From IMG/VR virus record IMGVR_UViG_3300046373_000015, positions 1-22,748 of that record: a stretch of DNA of 22,748 nucleotides; one strand, written 5' to 3'. The stretch comes from a virus. The position numbers and the translations under genes are program-made. Positions 1 through 7,720 of this stretch are shown in pieces. Numbering within the stretch: the stretch's first letter is position 1; each line of letters opens with the position of its first letter. The notes below the pieces were generated by a model, which was given only the letters and a program-made list of their open reading frames with translations, made no database searches and was not told where the DNA came from.

Positions 1-2
1 GG

Positions 3-170
3 CTCGATTGCGCACGACTCGCGCATGGCGATCTCTGGGAAGCAAAGAAAATCTACGAGTTCGTCTCGGGCACAAAGGAGACGCTGACAGACGGCCAGGT
101 AACGATGAAGCCTACTTACTTCGTGAAGCACCCGGACGAAAGCTTCACTGTCGCCGATCCGCAACCCTAA
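3..170 (+). CDS. 3' end of an unidentified gene (5' truncated by window)
   Basis: An open frame enters from the left edge and reads 55 codons to TAA at 168-170. The residues are balanced, with motifs such as LWEAKKIYEFVSG and KPTYFVKHPDE, unlike the Arg-rich alternative frame over the same DNA. It has no start inside the window, so a start-to-stop scan would miss it. I do not recognise the family. Its position just before the terminase genes is where phages often carry small late-early-boundary genes, but no function can be given. Confidence 0.55.
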   Translation, partial: LDCARLAHGDLWEAKKIYEFVSGTKETLTDGQVTMKPTYFVKHPDESFTVADPQP

Positions 171-221
171 TTGTCTCGGCCAAGCGGCGCGCCGATGAGT
201 GCCGCACACTGAAAGGTAGAT

Positions 222-512
222 ATGGCCGGCAAGAAGCAAAGCGCTCCGGAGGGTTTTTTAACTACTGAGCAGGCCGCATTAAAGCTTGGGGTGCAGCAGG
301 GAACAGTGCGGAGATGGTCATCTGAGGGTGGACCGATATGTCCGATAAAGTTCGGGATTTCACTGCTCTGGAAAGTAGAAGAAGTCGATGCGTTGCTAAG
401 CGCTAGAAAATTGCCGACAAGACCAAAGCCAAAGCGCCAAAGATCAAAAAGGGCAAAATGGTCTGAAGAAGAGGTGTCCGCTTATATGAAATCAATAACG
501 ATTCAAGATTGA
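222..512 (+). CDS. Small helix-turn-helix DNA-binding protein (MerR/excisionase-like)
   Basis: This 96-residue protein carries a helix-turn-helix at about residues 13-36 (LTTEQAALKLGV, then TVRRW). A short wing and LWKVEEVDALL follow, the layout of the HTH_17/excisionase-like family. Residues about 67-79 are strongly basic (KPKRQRSKRAK). An AAAGG precedes the ATG. It sits immediately before the terminase genes, so it could be a late-gene regulator or an accessory packaging DNA-binding protein. The gene and the 80 bases after it look more AT-rich than the rest, which may mean separate acquisition. The DNA-binding role follows from the fold; the target is unknown. Confidence 0.75.
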   Translation: MAGKKQSAPEGFLTTEQAALKLGVQQGTVRRWSSEGGPICPIKFGISLLWKVEEVDALLSARKLPTRPKPKRQRSKRAKWSEEEVSAYMKSITIQD

Positions 513-566
513 TGCTGTGTACAGACACCGAGTTCAACAACCACAGTAAAATTGAGTACGCAACAA

Positions 567-586
567 AACGCTGAGAAGCGCAGGAG
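567..586 (+). promoter_or_regulatory. Leader hairpin plus Shine-Dalgarno before small terminase
   Basis: AACGCT-GAGA-AGCGC forms a 4-bp stem (569-572 with 577-580) closed by a GNRA-type tetraloop. It runs directly into AGGAG (582-586), 6 bases before the ATG at 593. It belongs to the repeated hairpin family seen before other head genes. The 3' part GCGCAGGAG is identical to that of the copy at 2212-2220. Confidence 0.5.
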
Positions 587-592
587 AAGTTA

Positions 593-901
593 ATGGAAAC
601 AGCAGAAAACAGCGGGAAAGCAGCAAAAGGCAAGCCGCGCGGCAAACCATTCGCAAAAGGCGTCACAGGTAACCCAGGAGGCCGCCCAGCGCGCACGCCG
701 GAGGAGCTTGACCTGATCCAAGCATGCAAGGAAAAAACGCCTCAGGCGCTTGCTGTGCTTGTCCGCATCATGGAGAGCGGCGAGAAAGAGCGCGACCAGA
801 TCACCGCCGCCAACATGATCATCGAGCGTGCGCACGGCAAGCCCGTCCAGCCGACAGACAACAACCACAGCGGCGCCGTAACGTTCGGATGGCTGGACTA
901 A
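593..901 (+). CDS. Candidate terminase small subunit (DUF5681-like)
   Basis: The 102-residue protein has a basic, Gly/Lys-rich N-terminus with the signature KGVTGNPGGRPARTPEEL at about residues 22-39. This is typical of the DUF5681 family, often encoded directly before large terminases. A helical segment (about 37-80) follows. The gene overlaps the large-terminase start by 13 bases. Small terminases recognise the packaging site and load the genome onto the motor. The assignment rests on position and the N-terminal signature; no classic small-terminase HTH is evident, and the upstream HTH protein is a rival candidate for DNA recognition. Confidence 0.65.
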   Translation: METAENSGKAAKGKPRGKPFAKGVTGNPGGRPARTPEELDLIQACKEKTPQALAVLVRIMESGEKERDQITAANMIIERAHGKPVQPTDNNHSGAVTFGWLD

Positions 902-2190
902 TCCGCATCCAGTACAAGCCGCGCGGCGCTTTCCTCGACTTGCATCGCAGGAAGCAGCGCTGGGCTGTGGTCGTCGCTCACCGCAGGGCAGGGAAGACTG
1001 TCGCCTGCATCAACGACCTTATCAAGGCCGCGCTCACGTTTCACCGCTCTGACGGGCGGTTTGCCTACGTGGCGCCCTTCTATTCCCAGGCTAAAGCTGT
1101 GGCATGGGACTACCTCAAACAGTTCAGTAGTGCTATCCCGGGGATTGAGATAAATGAGAGCGAACTTCGCATTGATTATCCGAATGGTTGCCGCATTCGC
1201 TTGTTCGGAGCTGACAACGCTAATGCTCTGCGCGGCTTGTTCTTTGACGGGATTGTTGCTGACGAGTATGGAGATTGGAAGCCCAGCGTTTGGAGTTACG
1301 TTATTCGTCCTGCCTTGGCTGATCGCGGAGGTTGGGCCATCATTATTGGCACGCCTAAAGGCCGCAATCAATTCTGGCAAGTCTACGAAGCGGCCAAGCT
1401 GAACGACAAATGGCTGTGCCTGACTATTAAGGCGAGCGAGTCGGGCTTGCTGCCTGCGTCCGAGCTGGCGGAACTGCAAAGCGAGCTGACCGAGGATGCA
1501 TGGCGCCAGGAGATGGAATGCGACTTTGACGCTGCTCTGCCTGGCGCGATCTATGGCAAGGAGCTGTGGCTAGCCGAGCAGCAAGGGCGCGTCAAGCCCG
1601 ACTTGTACGACCCCGAGCTGCCCGTGCATGCCGTCATGGACTTGGGTTTCAGCGATGACACGGCAATCTTCTGGTTCCAGGTCGGTAAAGAGCTGCGAAT
1701 CATTGACTGCTATGCAACAAATGGCATGCCGATCTCGCATTACAACGACGTTCTACGCGCGAAACCGTACAAATACGGTCAATGGCTGTGGCTTCCACAC
1801 GACGCCCGTGCCAAGAGTTTGCAGACCGGCCGCAGCATTGAGCAGCAGTTCACCAGCCTTGGATGGAAGCCGCGCATTGTGCCCGAGTTGGGCTTGGTTG
1901 ACGGAATCCAGGCTGCGCGCCTGACACTTGCAGAAATTTTCATCGATTCTTCTTGCGTTGACGGCTTAGATGCTCTCAAACAATATCAAAGAGAGTATGA
2001 TGAGGATAAGAAATGCTTTCGCGACAAGCCGCGCCACGATTGGACTAGCCATTACGCTGACGCGTTCCGGTATGCCTGCCTAGTCTGGCGTGAAGAATAC
2101 AAGCCGAAGGAAGAGGCGGCGCCAAGATGGCCGCATCAGCGAACGATCAACGAAATAATCGCCCGGCAGGGGCGAAGCAGGCAAGAGTAG
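889..2190 (+). CDS. Terminase large subunit (packaging ATPase/nuclease)
   Basis: This 433-residue protein drives genome packaging into the prohead and cuts the DNA. A Walker A-like loop HRRAGKT lies at residues 31-37, Walker B GIVADE at 121-126, and the coupling motif IIIGTPKG at 151-158. The C-terminal RNase H-like nuclease shows VMDLGFSDDTA at about 249-259 and DWTSHYADAFRYA at 384-396, with Asp251 and Asp391 as likely metal ligands. I chose ATG 889 because the longer frame from 724 adds only Arg/His/Gln-rich sequence shadowing the small subunit. The start overlaps that gene, so the two are probably translationally coupled. Confidence 0.95.
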   Translation: MAGLIRIQYKPRGAFLDLHRRKQRWAVVVAHRRAGKTVACINDLIKAALTFHRSDGRFAYVAPFYSQAKAVAWDYLKQFSSAIPGIEINESELRIDYPNGCRIRLFGADNANALRGLFFDGIVADEYGDWKPSVWSYVIRPALADRGGWAIIIGTPKGRNQFWQVYEAAKLNDKWLCLTIKASESGLLPASELAELQSELTEDAWRQEMECDFDAALPGAIYGKELWLAEQQGRVKPDLYDPELPVHAVMDLGFSDDTAIFWFQVGKELRIIDCYATNGMPISHYNDVLRAKPYKYGQWLWLPHDARAKSLQTGRSIEQQFTSLGWKPRIVPELGLVDGIQAARLTLAEIFIDSSCVDGLDALKQYQREYDEDKKCFRDKPRHDWTSHYADAFRYACLVWREEYKPKEEAAPRWPHQRTINEIIARQGRSRQE

Positions 2191-2196
2191 CCAAAT

Positions 2197-2220
2197 TCTT
2201 AACGCCGTGAGGCGCAGGAG
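2197..2220 (+). promoter_or_regulatory. Leader hairpin plus Shine-Dalgarno before the 79-aa gene
   Basis: TCTTAACGCCGTGA (2197-2210) continues into GGCGCAGGAG. CGCC (2203-2206) pairs with GGCG (2211-2214) across a GTGA tetraloop, and AGGAG (2216-2220) is 5 bases before ATG 2226. The 14-base 5' half recurs exactly at 2478-2491, so this copy and the next flank the small gene as direct repeats. Confidence 0.55.
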
Positions 2221-2225
2221 CATAT

Positions 2226-2465
2226 ATGCAGCAGACCGTCATGACTTACGGCAGCTTTCAGCCCGTAACGCCGAGCGACAGCACCCTCATCAATTGCCGC
2301 GCCATCTGTGTAGGTGGTGCCGGAAACCTCACCATCAGCAAGGACGCAACCAGCACAGGCGTGCTGTTCACAGTCATTGCCGGCCAGACCATCCCCATCA
2401 TGCTTGAACAAGGCCGAATCATGGCTACAGGCACGACCGCGACTCTTATGGTGGCCCTGGCCTAA
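2226..2465 (+). CDS. Small beta-rich phage structural protein, function unknown
   Basis: The 79-residue product has alternating Thr/Val/Ile/Gly stretches, with no predicted helix bundle, signal peptide or cysteine motif beyond two Cys (near residues 24 and 28). The C-terminal part, with MLEQGRIMATGTTATLMVALA-like chemistry, suggests a compact beta domain. It sits between large terminase and portal, a slot where several podoviruses carry a tiny unassigned virion protein. A good Shine-Dalgarno AGGAG precedes the ATG. It is flanked by the 14-base direct repeat that forms the leader hairpins, so it may be an exchangeable cassette. I cannot assign a function. Confidence 0.7.
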   Translation: MQQTVMTYGSFQPVTPSDSTLINCRAICVGGAGNLTISKDATSTGVLFTVIAGQTIPIMLEQGRIMATGTTATLMVALA

Positions 2466-2477
2466 ACCGATTCGAAC

Positions 2478-2498
2478 TCTTAACGCCGTGACGGCGCT
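2478..2498 (+). promoter_or_regulatory. Leader hairpin before the portal gene
   Basis: AACGCCGTGACGGCGCT (2482-2498) folds as CGCCG-TGA-CGGCG (or CGCC with a five-base loop) and ends 8 bases before ATG 2505. The same 17 bases occur at 8730-8746. Here no clear Shine-Dalgarno follows (CTGGACAA only), so the hairpin itself or its spacing may matter for initiation. Confidence 0.55.
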
Positions 2499-2504
2499 GG
2501 ACAA

Positions 2505-4976
2505 ATGAACGACTCAACCGCGAATAGCCTTGAGCGACCGCAGGACATCGGGACAAGCCCCGAAGCCGTAGCGCGCCGCTGGAAGCTCGAATTGAAGCTG
2601 GCCGACAAGCGCGAAAGCACCTGGCGCAAGAAAGCGGCCGAGATTTACAAAAAATACACGCCGGAATCGCCGGAAACGAACTCGTTCAATATCCTGTGGA
2701 CGAACACCGAGACGCTGCGGCAATCGGTCTACAACTCTCTTCCCCAGCCTGACGTACGGCGCCGCTATCAGGACGAAGACCCACTCGGCAAGGCTGTTAG
2801 CGAAGTGCTGACACGCGCCCTGGAGTTCGCGCAGGACACCTACGATTTCGACGCTGTGCTGCAAGATGATGTGCTGTGCATGCTGCTGGCCGGCAGAACT
2901 GTCTCCCGCGTGCGCTACGTGCCGGATATCCACAGCGAGCCAGGCGAAGCCAAAGAGGGCGGCGCGTCTGAGCCATACGAGTCAATCGCCTGGGAACAGG
3001 TCATCTGCGAGCGTGTGCAATACGATGATTTCCGCATCCTTGGGCCTGCCAAGTGCTGGAACGATGTGCCGGCCATCGCTTTCCGCCATCGGATGACGCG
3101 CGATGATTGTATCGAGAAGTTCGGCGAAGAAATCGGCAAAGCGATCACCCTGGACGCAGCCGACGACGAGGACATCAAAAACGATACCTCTGCCGACTTG
3201 TTCAAGACTGCCGAGATTTGGGAGATTTGGGACAAGGACAGCAAGCGCGTTATCTGGATTTGTAAAACCTACGCGCACCCATGTAAGGAGCAGGACGACC
3301 CATTGCAAATGTCGGGCTTCTTCCCCATTCCCCGCCCTCTATACGCTATCCAGAACGACCAGACGCTGATTCCGGCCTGCCTGTTCACGCAGTACGAGCA
3401 GCAGGCTAAGGAACTGAACAAGATCAGCATGCGCATCAACAAGCTGATCGACGCGCTGAGGGTTCGCGGCATCTATGACGCCACACTAGGCGAAATGGCG
3501 CAGTTGATGAAGGCGGCGGACAACGAACTGATCCCGGGCCAGAACATCACGGCGCTGCTGGAGCGCGGCGGCTTGGAAAAAGCTATCTGGATGATGCCGA
3601 TCGATGTCGCCGCGGCTGTGCTGAAAGAGCTGTATGTCCAGCGCGACGCCACGAAACAGGTCATCTACGAGATCACCGGCATCAGCGACATCATGCGCTC
3701 CGCAAGCGATCCGAACGAGACCTTCGGTGCCCAAAAAATCAAGACGCAATGGGGTACGCAACGTCTCCAGCGCATGCAAAAGGAAGTTCAGCGGTATATC
3801 CGCGATCTCGTGCGCCTCAAAGCCGAGGTCATCAGCGAGAAGTTCCAGATCGAGACGCTGGAGCAGATGACGCTGGTTCAATTGCCGCACCAGGCGCAGG
3901 TAGACGCGCAAATGCAGCAGATGCAGGCGCAATACCAGCAAGCCGCTCAAATGGCTCAGCAGCAGGGTCAGCAGCCGCCCCCGCCGCCTCAAATGCCGCC
4001 TGCACCGATCACCTGGGAAGCCGTCTCTGAGGCAATGCGTGGCGACGCCACCCGCACCTATCACGTTGATATCGAGACGGACAGCACGCTCTTGGCCACG
4101 CAAGACAGCGATATGGACGGGCTGACGAAGCTGCTGGGCGGCCTGTCGCAGCTAATTACCGGCTTTGGCCCGGCTGTGCAGGCCGGCGCAATCCCAATTG
4201 AGGCAGTCAAGGCGCTCATGGGCGTCGTGGTTCGCCGCGCCAAGATGGGAACGGCTGTAGAGGACGCGCTGGAGAAGATGCAGGCGCCGGCACCGGGCGC
4301 AGACCCCGAGGCAGCGAAGGCTCAAGCAGCCGCACAGCAGCAGCAGGCCCAGCAGCAGCACGAAGTCCAGTTAGAGCAGATGAAGGCGCAGACGACCGCG
4401 CAACTGGAGCAGATGAAAGCCAGCATTTCCGATCAGCAGCATCAGCGGGAGCTGGCCGCGAAGGTGCAGGCCGATCAGATGGCCGCTGAACAGTCCATGG
4501 CAATCGAGCAGCACAAGCAGCAGATGCAAGACGCCCAAGTGCAGCGCCAAAACGAAATGGAGGCTCAACGTGCAGCCCAGCAATCCGAGCTTGAACATGC
4601 GCGGGAAGTCCAGCGCATGCAAATGGAAGACGCCGCCAACCAGCGTCAGCAGGATTTGGACCGCTGGAAAGCTGAACTTGACGCGTCCACCAAGATTACC
4701 GTTGCCGAGATCGCCGCTAAAGCCTCCGCAGATGCCGCCTTGGCAGGCGCCGAGCAAGCCGCCAACGGCAAGGTTGCCGAGGACATCGCGCCCGATACCA
4801 GCGTAGCCGATGCGCTCAAGGCCATCAGCGAGAAGGTGGATGCGCTGCACCAGCACTCCGCATCACCCCGAACCATCGTCCGAGGACCGGACGGCAAGGC
4901 TACCGGCATTTCTGTCGGAGGCGTCACTAAAACCGTAACCCGCGACCCTGATGGGCGCGCAACAGGAGTCCAATAA
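2505..4976 (+). CDS. Portal protein (P22 portal family)
   Basis: This 823-residue protein forms the dodecameric ring at the head vertex through which DNA enters and leaves. The core up to about residue 480 fits the P22-type portal family, including a segment around 385-415 (TKQVIYEITGISDIM, then NETFGAQKIKTQWG). It is longer than P22 gp1 (725 residues). The extra length is C-terminal: a polyproline linker near 491-502, then a very Gln/Ala/Met-rich coiled coil about 600-735, probably a barrel-like extension into the capsid. Near the end RGPDGKATG and RDPDGRATG form a small duplicated turn. The stop overlaps the next start (TAATG). Confidence 0.92.
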   Translation: MNDSTANSLERPQDIGTSPEAVARRWKLELKLADKRESTWRKKAAEIYKKYTPESPETNSFNILWTNTETLRQSVYNSLPQPDVRRRYQDEDPLGKAVSEVLTRALEFAQDTYDFDAVLQDDVLCMLLAGRTVSRVRYVPDIHSEPGEAKEGGASEPYESIAWEQVICERVQYDDFRILGPAKCWNDVPAIAFRHRMTRDDCIEKFGEEIGKAITLDAADDEDIKNDTSADLFKTAEIWEIWDKDSKRVIWICKTYAHPCKEQDDPLQMSGFFPIPRPLYAIQNDQTLIPACLFTQYEQQAKELNKISMRINKLIDALRVRGIYDATLGEMAQLMKAADNELIPGQNITALLERGGLEKAIWMMPIDVAAAVLKELYVQRDATKQVIYEITGISDIMRSASDPNETFGAQKIKTQWGTQRLQRMQKEVQRYIRDLVRLKAEVISEKFQIETLEQMTLVQLPHQAQVDAQMQQMQAQYQQAAQMAQQQGQQPPPPPQMPPAPITWEAVSEAMRGDATRTYHVDIETDSTLLATQDSDMDGLTKLLGGLSQLITGFGPAVQAGAIPIEAVKALMGVVVRRAKMGTAVEDALEKMQAPAPGADPEAAKAQAAAQQQQAQQQHEVQLEQMKAQTTAQLEQMKASISDQQHQRELAAKVQADQMAAEQSMAIEQHKQQMQDAQVQRQNEMEAQRAAQQSELEHAREVQRMQMEDAANQRQQDLDRWKAELDASTKITVAEIAAKASADAALAGAEQAANGKVAEDIAPDTSVADALKAISEKVDALHQHSASPRTIVRGPDGKATGISVGGVTKTVTRDPDGRATGVQ

Positions 4977-5434
4977 TGGCCGCAGGCGCATTTACCTTCC
5001 CCGACAAGGCGAAGCTCAACTTTTTCAGTGCAACCGATCTGCTGAACCCGGCAAACTCGTTCAAGATCACGCTGCACACCAGTTCTTTCACCCCGGCGCC
5101 TTCCACCATGGAAGTCTACGCAGACCTGACCAATGAGCTAGCAACGGCAAACGGGTACACCAACGGTGGCCTTGCGCTTACCAGCATTGCCCTGACTCAG
5201 ACATCCGGAGTAGTTAAGTTTACAAGCGCTGCTGCTGTGTGGACCGCATCAGGTGGATCGATTCCGGCATGGCGCTACGGCGTGGTGCGCGCGGTCGGCA
5301 CCTTGAACGGCAAGGTTGACCCAATCGTAGGCTACTTCCTGGGCGATGCGACACCCGCCGACGTGCCGGCTACGACCTCTGGCAACACCCTCACGGTGAC
5401 GCCGAATGCATCTGGTATCTTGAGCGCGACGTAA
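4976..5434 (+). CDS. Beta-rich accessory head/virion protein, uncharacterised
   Basis: The 152-residue product opens with AGAFTFPDKAKLNFF and continues as Thr/Val/Ala/Gly-rich beta-type sequence without Cys, signal peptide or membrane segment. It resembles small virion proteins of the head module in composition only; I do not recognise a named family with certainty. AGGAG at 4964-4968 lies inside the portal end, and the ATG overlaps the portal stop, so the two are made from one message. It begins a run of eight closely packed genes between portal and scaffold. Confidence 0.75.
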   Translation: MAAGAFTFPDKAKLNFFSATDLLNPANSFKITLHTSSFTPAPSTMEVYADLTNELATANGYTNGGLALTSIALTQTSGVVKFTSAAAVWTASGGSIPAWRYGVVRAVGTLNGKVDPIVGYFLGDATPADVPATTSGNTLTVTPNASGILSAT

Positions 5435-5874
5435 TGACGCCCGCACAACTCCAAACGCTTAAGGCTGCGATCCTGGCTGATGCGACAGCCGGGCCGCTGG
5501 CAGCAGCGAACAATCACATCGCAATTGCGGCGTACCTAAACCAGGCCGGCAGCGGACTGGTCTACCGCCCCGCCATCCCTAGCTGGGAGATGAACACGAG
5601 CATCGTTTGGACTGAGTACGCAGTTCTAACTGCGCTGCAACAGAACTGCTATCAGGCCATGATCTCGCCCGGCACCGTGGATGCGACGAGTGCCAACATT
5701 CGCGCTGGGCTGGCGGCGATCTTCGGCGCTGCTGCCACGACTAAAGCCAATCTGACGGCGCTGATTTCGAGAATCCAGACCAAAGGCGAATCGGTATTCA
5801 CGAGTGCTAACGTCTGCCCGCTGTTTGGGATCATCTTCACCGCCAACGACGTGGCGCAAGCCCTGGGAAGCTAA
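5434..5874 (+). CDS. Conserved phage protein of the portal-scaffold interval
   Basis: The 146-residue helical protein starts MTPAQLQTLKAAILAD and has ISPGTVDATSANIRAGLAAIFG-like and NDVAQALGS segments. This pattern recurs in an uncharacterised phage protein family I recognise by its N-terminal 'MTPAQL-TLK' opening and its partition into three helical blocks. The start overlaps the preceding stop (TAATG) with only a weak upstream purine run, so translation is probably coupled. No enzymatic motif is visible. A structural or assembly role is inferred from context. Confidence 0.75.
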   Translation: MTPAQLQTLKAAILADATAGPLAAANNHIAIAAYLNQAGSGLVYRPAIPSWEMNTSIVWTEYAVLTALQQNCYQAMISPGTVDATSANIRAGLAAIFGAAATTKANLTALISRIQTKGESVFTSANVCPLFGIIFTANDVAQALGS

Positions 5875-5877
5875 ATC

Positions 5878-6237
5878 ATGACCGCGACAAAATCACTTTC
5901 TACCATTATCGCCGCGGGTACAAGCAACGCGGCGGCTGGCACGACCACGGGAACCGCAGTTGACCTGACCACGAAATACGGCGCCTTCATCACCGGCCTG
6001 CTGACCAATGGCGGCACCGGCCCGACTGTTGCCCCGACCGCTTATGTGGAAGTCTCAGGAGACAATACGAACTGGAAGCAGGCTTTTGCGGTCGGAGGCG
6101 ACACGACCGCCAGCAGCGTGACGCCGTTCAGCTACGATGTGCCCGCAGGTGTAATGTACGCCCGCGTGCGCGTGACCGGCAACACGGGGCAGGCAGTAAC
6201 GTGCGAGGCGTTTGCGCAGGTCCTGGCGACGATTTAA
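5878..6237 (+). CDS. Small beta-sandwich-like virion protein
   Basis: This 119-residue protein has a Thr/Ala/Gly-rich N-terminus, then strands such as AYVEVSGDNTNWKQAF and FSYDVPAGVMYARVRVTGN with the TGNTGQAVTCEAF ending. That is the pattern of a discoidin/carbohydrate-module-like beta sandwich seen in minor phage virion proteins. A GGGAAG stretch precedes the ATG. It stands directly before the LamG-like gene, so the two may act together on the virion surface. The role is inferred only. Confidence 0.72.
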   Translation: MTATKSLSTIIAAGTSNAAAGTTTGTAVDLTTKYGAFITGLLTNGGTGPTVAPTAYVEVSGDNTNWKQAFAVGGDTTASSVTPFSYDVPAGVMYARVRVTGNTGQAVTCEAFAQVLATI

Positions 6238-6240
6238 GCG

Positions 6241-7713
6241 ATGCGCTATAACCAGCCGCAAAGCGGGCCATTCCAGCCTGATCTAAATGGCGAACTGTTG
6301 GCGGGCGGCAAACTGCTGGCGTTGATTATCGGTTCTGGATACAGCCATAATCTCGCTGACGGCGAGCCCCTCGTAAAAAACGGGACATTGCAGCGCACTG
6401 CCATTTCTCAAGGCTTGAGCGTATTTAACCCGCTTGGCGGCGGCGATCTCTCAGCAAACATCGACGCAGCAGGCGGCAGTATCGTCGTGGATTTCTGGTG
6501 CGGCCGGTTCGACCTTGGCAGCCCTGCCAATCCCTATCTATTCGGCGATTACGACGGCACCAACGGCACCGGGCTTGCGGCGCGCCATCCAAGCATCGGC
6601 AATCGATGGGGATATTTTGAAGGCGCTTTGAACGATAGCGGCGAAACGCTGGTCGATGGAACGTACTATACCTTTGTCGTTGTACGTGACACGATTGCCG
6701 GCACGGCCAAGATTTATCGTGATGGCGTCTATAAATTTACCTCAGCAGGCGCGCCTGTGTTCCAAGGTAAATTTGCCGTTGGGTCGATCGGGCAAAATCA
6801 GTATTCCAGCTTTGGCGCAGAAACAATGACGGTGCTTGCGGGCCGCATCCGTTTCAAGGCCTGGGATGCCAGAATGGTGGCGTCGTTCACGCGCAACCCA
6901 TGGCAGTTGTTCCAGTCACCCCAGCGGCGCATCTTTTCAGCGGCGACAGGAGGTACAGATACGCCAGTTAATCCATCTGTGGGTGCACTCGCGCTGAGCG
7001 GCTACAGCCCAAGCATCGCACAGACCGCCAATCAAGCATTAACCCCTAATTCTGGCACCCTGACATTTACGGGGTATGCGCCAGCGATTACGCAGCCTCA
7101 AAGCGTGACGCCTGCCCAAGGATCGCTTTTTATCACCGGCTATGCGCCCTCAATTACACAGGGCGTGACCACGACCATTGCTCCGGGAGCTGGCACGTTA
7201 GCCATTACGGGCTACGCCCCGGCCATCGCTCAGTCGGCAAATAATTTAGTCTTTCCGCCAACAGGGACGCTTACCCTCACTGGCTACGCACCAGCGCTGG
7301 CGCAGACTACCAATCAGGCCATTACTCCAGCGCAAGGCGCCATCGCAATTACCGGGTACGCGCCCACAGTAGCGCAGGCTGCCGCCTCGCCCAGTCTTAC
7401 GCCCGATCCCGGCTTGCTCCAGATTGTTGGCTACGCCCCAAGCGTCACCCAAAGCGCTCCAGTCACCAAGATCGGCGGCGACGACGTTCCCCGCCACGAG
7501 GACGAAGAGCGCATCGAGATTTGGGAGCCGCGTAAGCCGCAGCCCAAGCGCGATGACTCGCTCGACAAGGTTGTGCGCGAGGCCTATGCCAAGGCCACCG
7601 GAAAGCCAATCGCAGCAACAATCGCCAAGCCTGGGCCATCTGTGCGCGCGCCCGACCCTGAACCATTCGACTATGAAGAGGACGATTTCGAAGTCCTCCT
7701 CCTTTCCTACTGA
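6241..7713 (+). CDS. LamG/concanavalin-like protein with seven GYAP repeats
   Basis: The protein has 490 residues in three parts. Residues 1-235 look like a LamG/concanavalin A-type jelly roll (VDGTYYTFVVVRD, AKIYRDGVYKFTS), ending in ARMVASFTRNPWQLFQSPQRR. The closing NPWQLF signature is common in phage LamG-type proteins. Residues 243-404 hold seven tandem repeats of 22-25 residues, each ending GYAPxIxQ. Residues 411-490 form a charged tail (PRHEDEERIEIWEPRKPQPKR). Such a protein could decorate the capsid or bind a glycan on the host surface. The location in the head module favours decoration over a tail fibre. Spacing to the previous stop is 3 bases with a poor Shine-Dalgarno. Confidence 0.8.
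   Translation: MRYNQPQSGPFQPDLNGELLAGGKLLALIIGSGYSHNLADGEPLVKNGTLQRTAISQGLSVFNPLGGGDLSANIDAAGGSIVVDFWCGRFDLGSPANPYLFGDYDGTNGTGLAARHPSIGNRWGYFEGALNDSGETLVDGTYYTFVVVRDTIAGTAKIYRDGVYKFTSAGAPVFQGKFAVGSIGQNQYSSFGAETMTVLAGRIRFKAWDARMVASFTRNPWQLFQSPQRRIFSAATGGTDTPVNPSVGALALSGYSPSIAQTANQALTPNSGTLTFTGYAPAITQPQSVTPAQGSLFITGYAPSITQGVTTTIAPGAGTLAITGYAPAIAQSANNLVFPPTGTLTLTGYAPALAQTTNQAITPAQGAIAITGYAPTVAQAAASPSLTPDPGLLQIVGYAPSVTQSAPVTKIGGDDVPRHEDEERIEIWEPRKPQPKRDDSLDKVVREAYAKATGKPIAATIAKPGPSVRAPDPEPFDYEEDDFEVLLLSY
6967..7452 (+). repeat. Seven in-frame tandem repeats (GYAP-type, about 72 bp)
   Basis: The units encode a short beta-hairpin-like block ending GYSPSIAQ (254-261), GYAPAITQ (278), GYAPSITQ (300), GYAPAIAQ (324), GYAPALAQ (348), GYAPTVAQ (372) and GYAPSVTQ (397). 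Spacing is 24, 22, 24, 24, 24 and 25 residues. Protein identity exceeds DNA identity because codon choices differ, so the array is old and maintained by selection rather than a fresh slippage tract. Confidence 0.85.
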
Positions 7714-7720
7714 GGACGCC

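Noticed and set aside
188-204. GGCGCGCC-type palindrome near 187-202
   Set aside because: A short GC palindrome in GC-rich DNA with no repeat, terminator tract or relation to the leader hairpins.
8-268. 86-aa frame at the left edge
   Set aside because: It is Arg-rich, overlaps both the better-looking frame 3-170 and the HTH gene, and has no ribosome-binding site.
724-888. N-terminal extension of the large terminase
   Set aside because: The extra 55 residues are an Arg/His/Gln-rich shadow of the small terminase; ATG 889 begins the recognisable protein.
6967-7452. CRISPR or recent tandem-duplication array
   Set aside because: The repeats are in-frame coding units with variable codons and no spacers.
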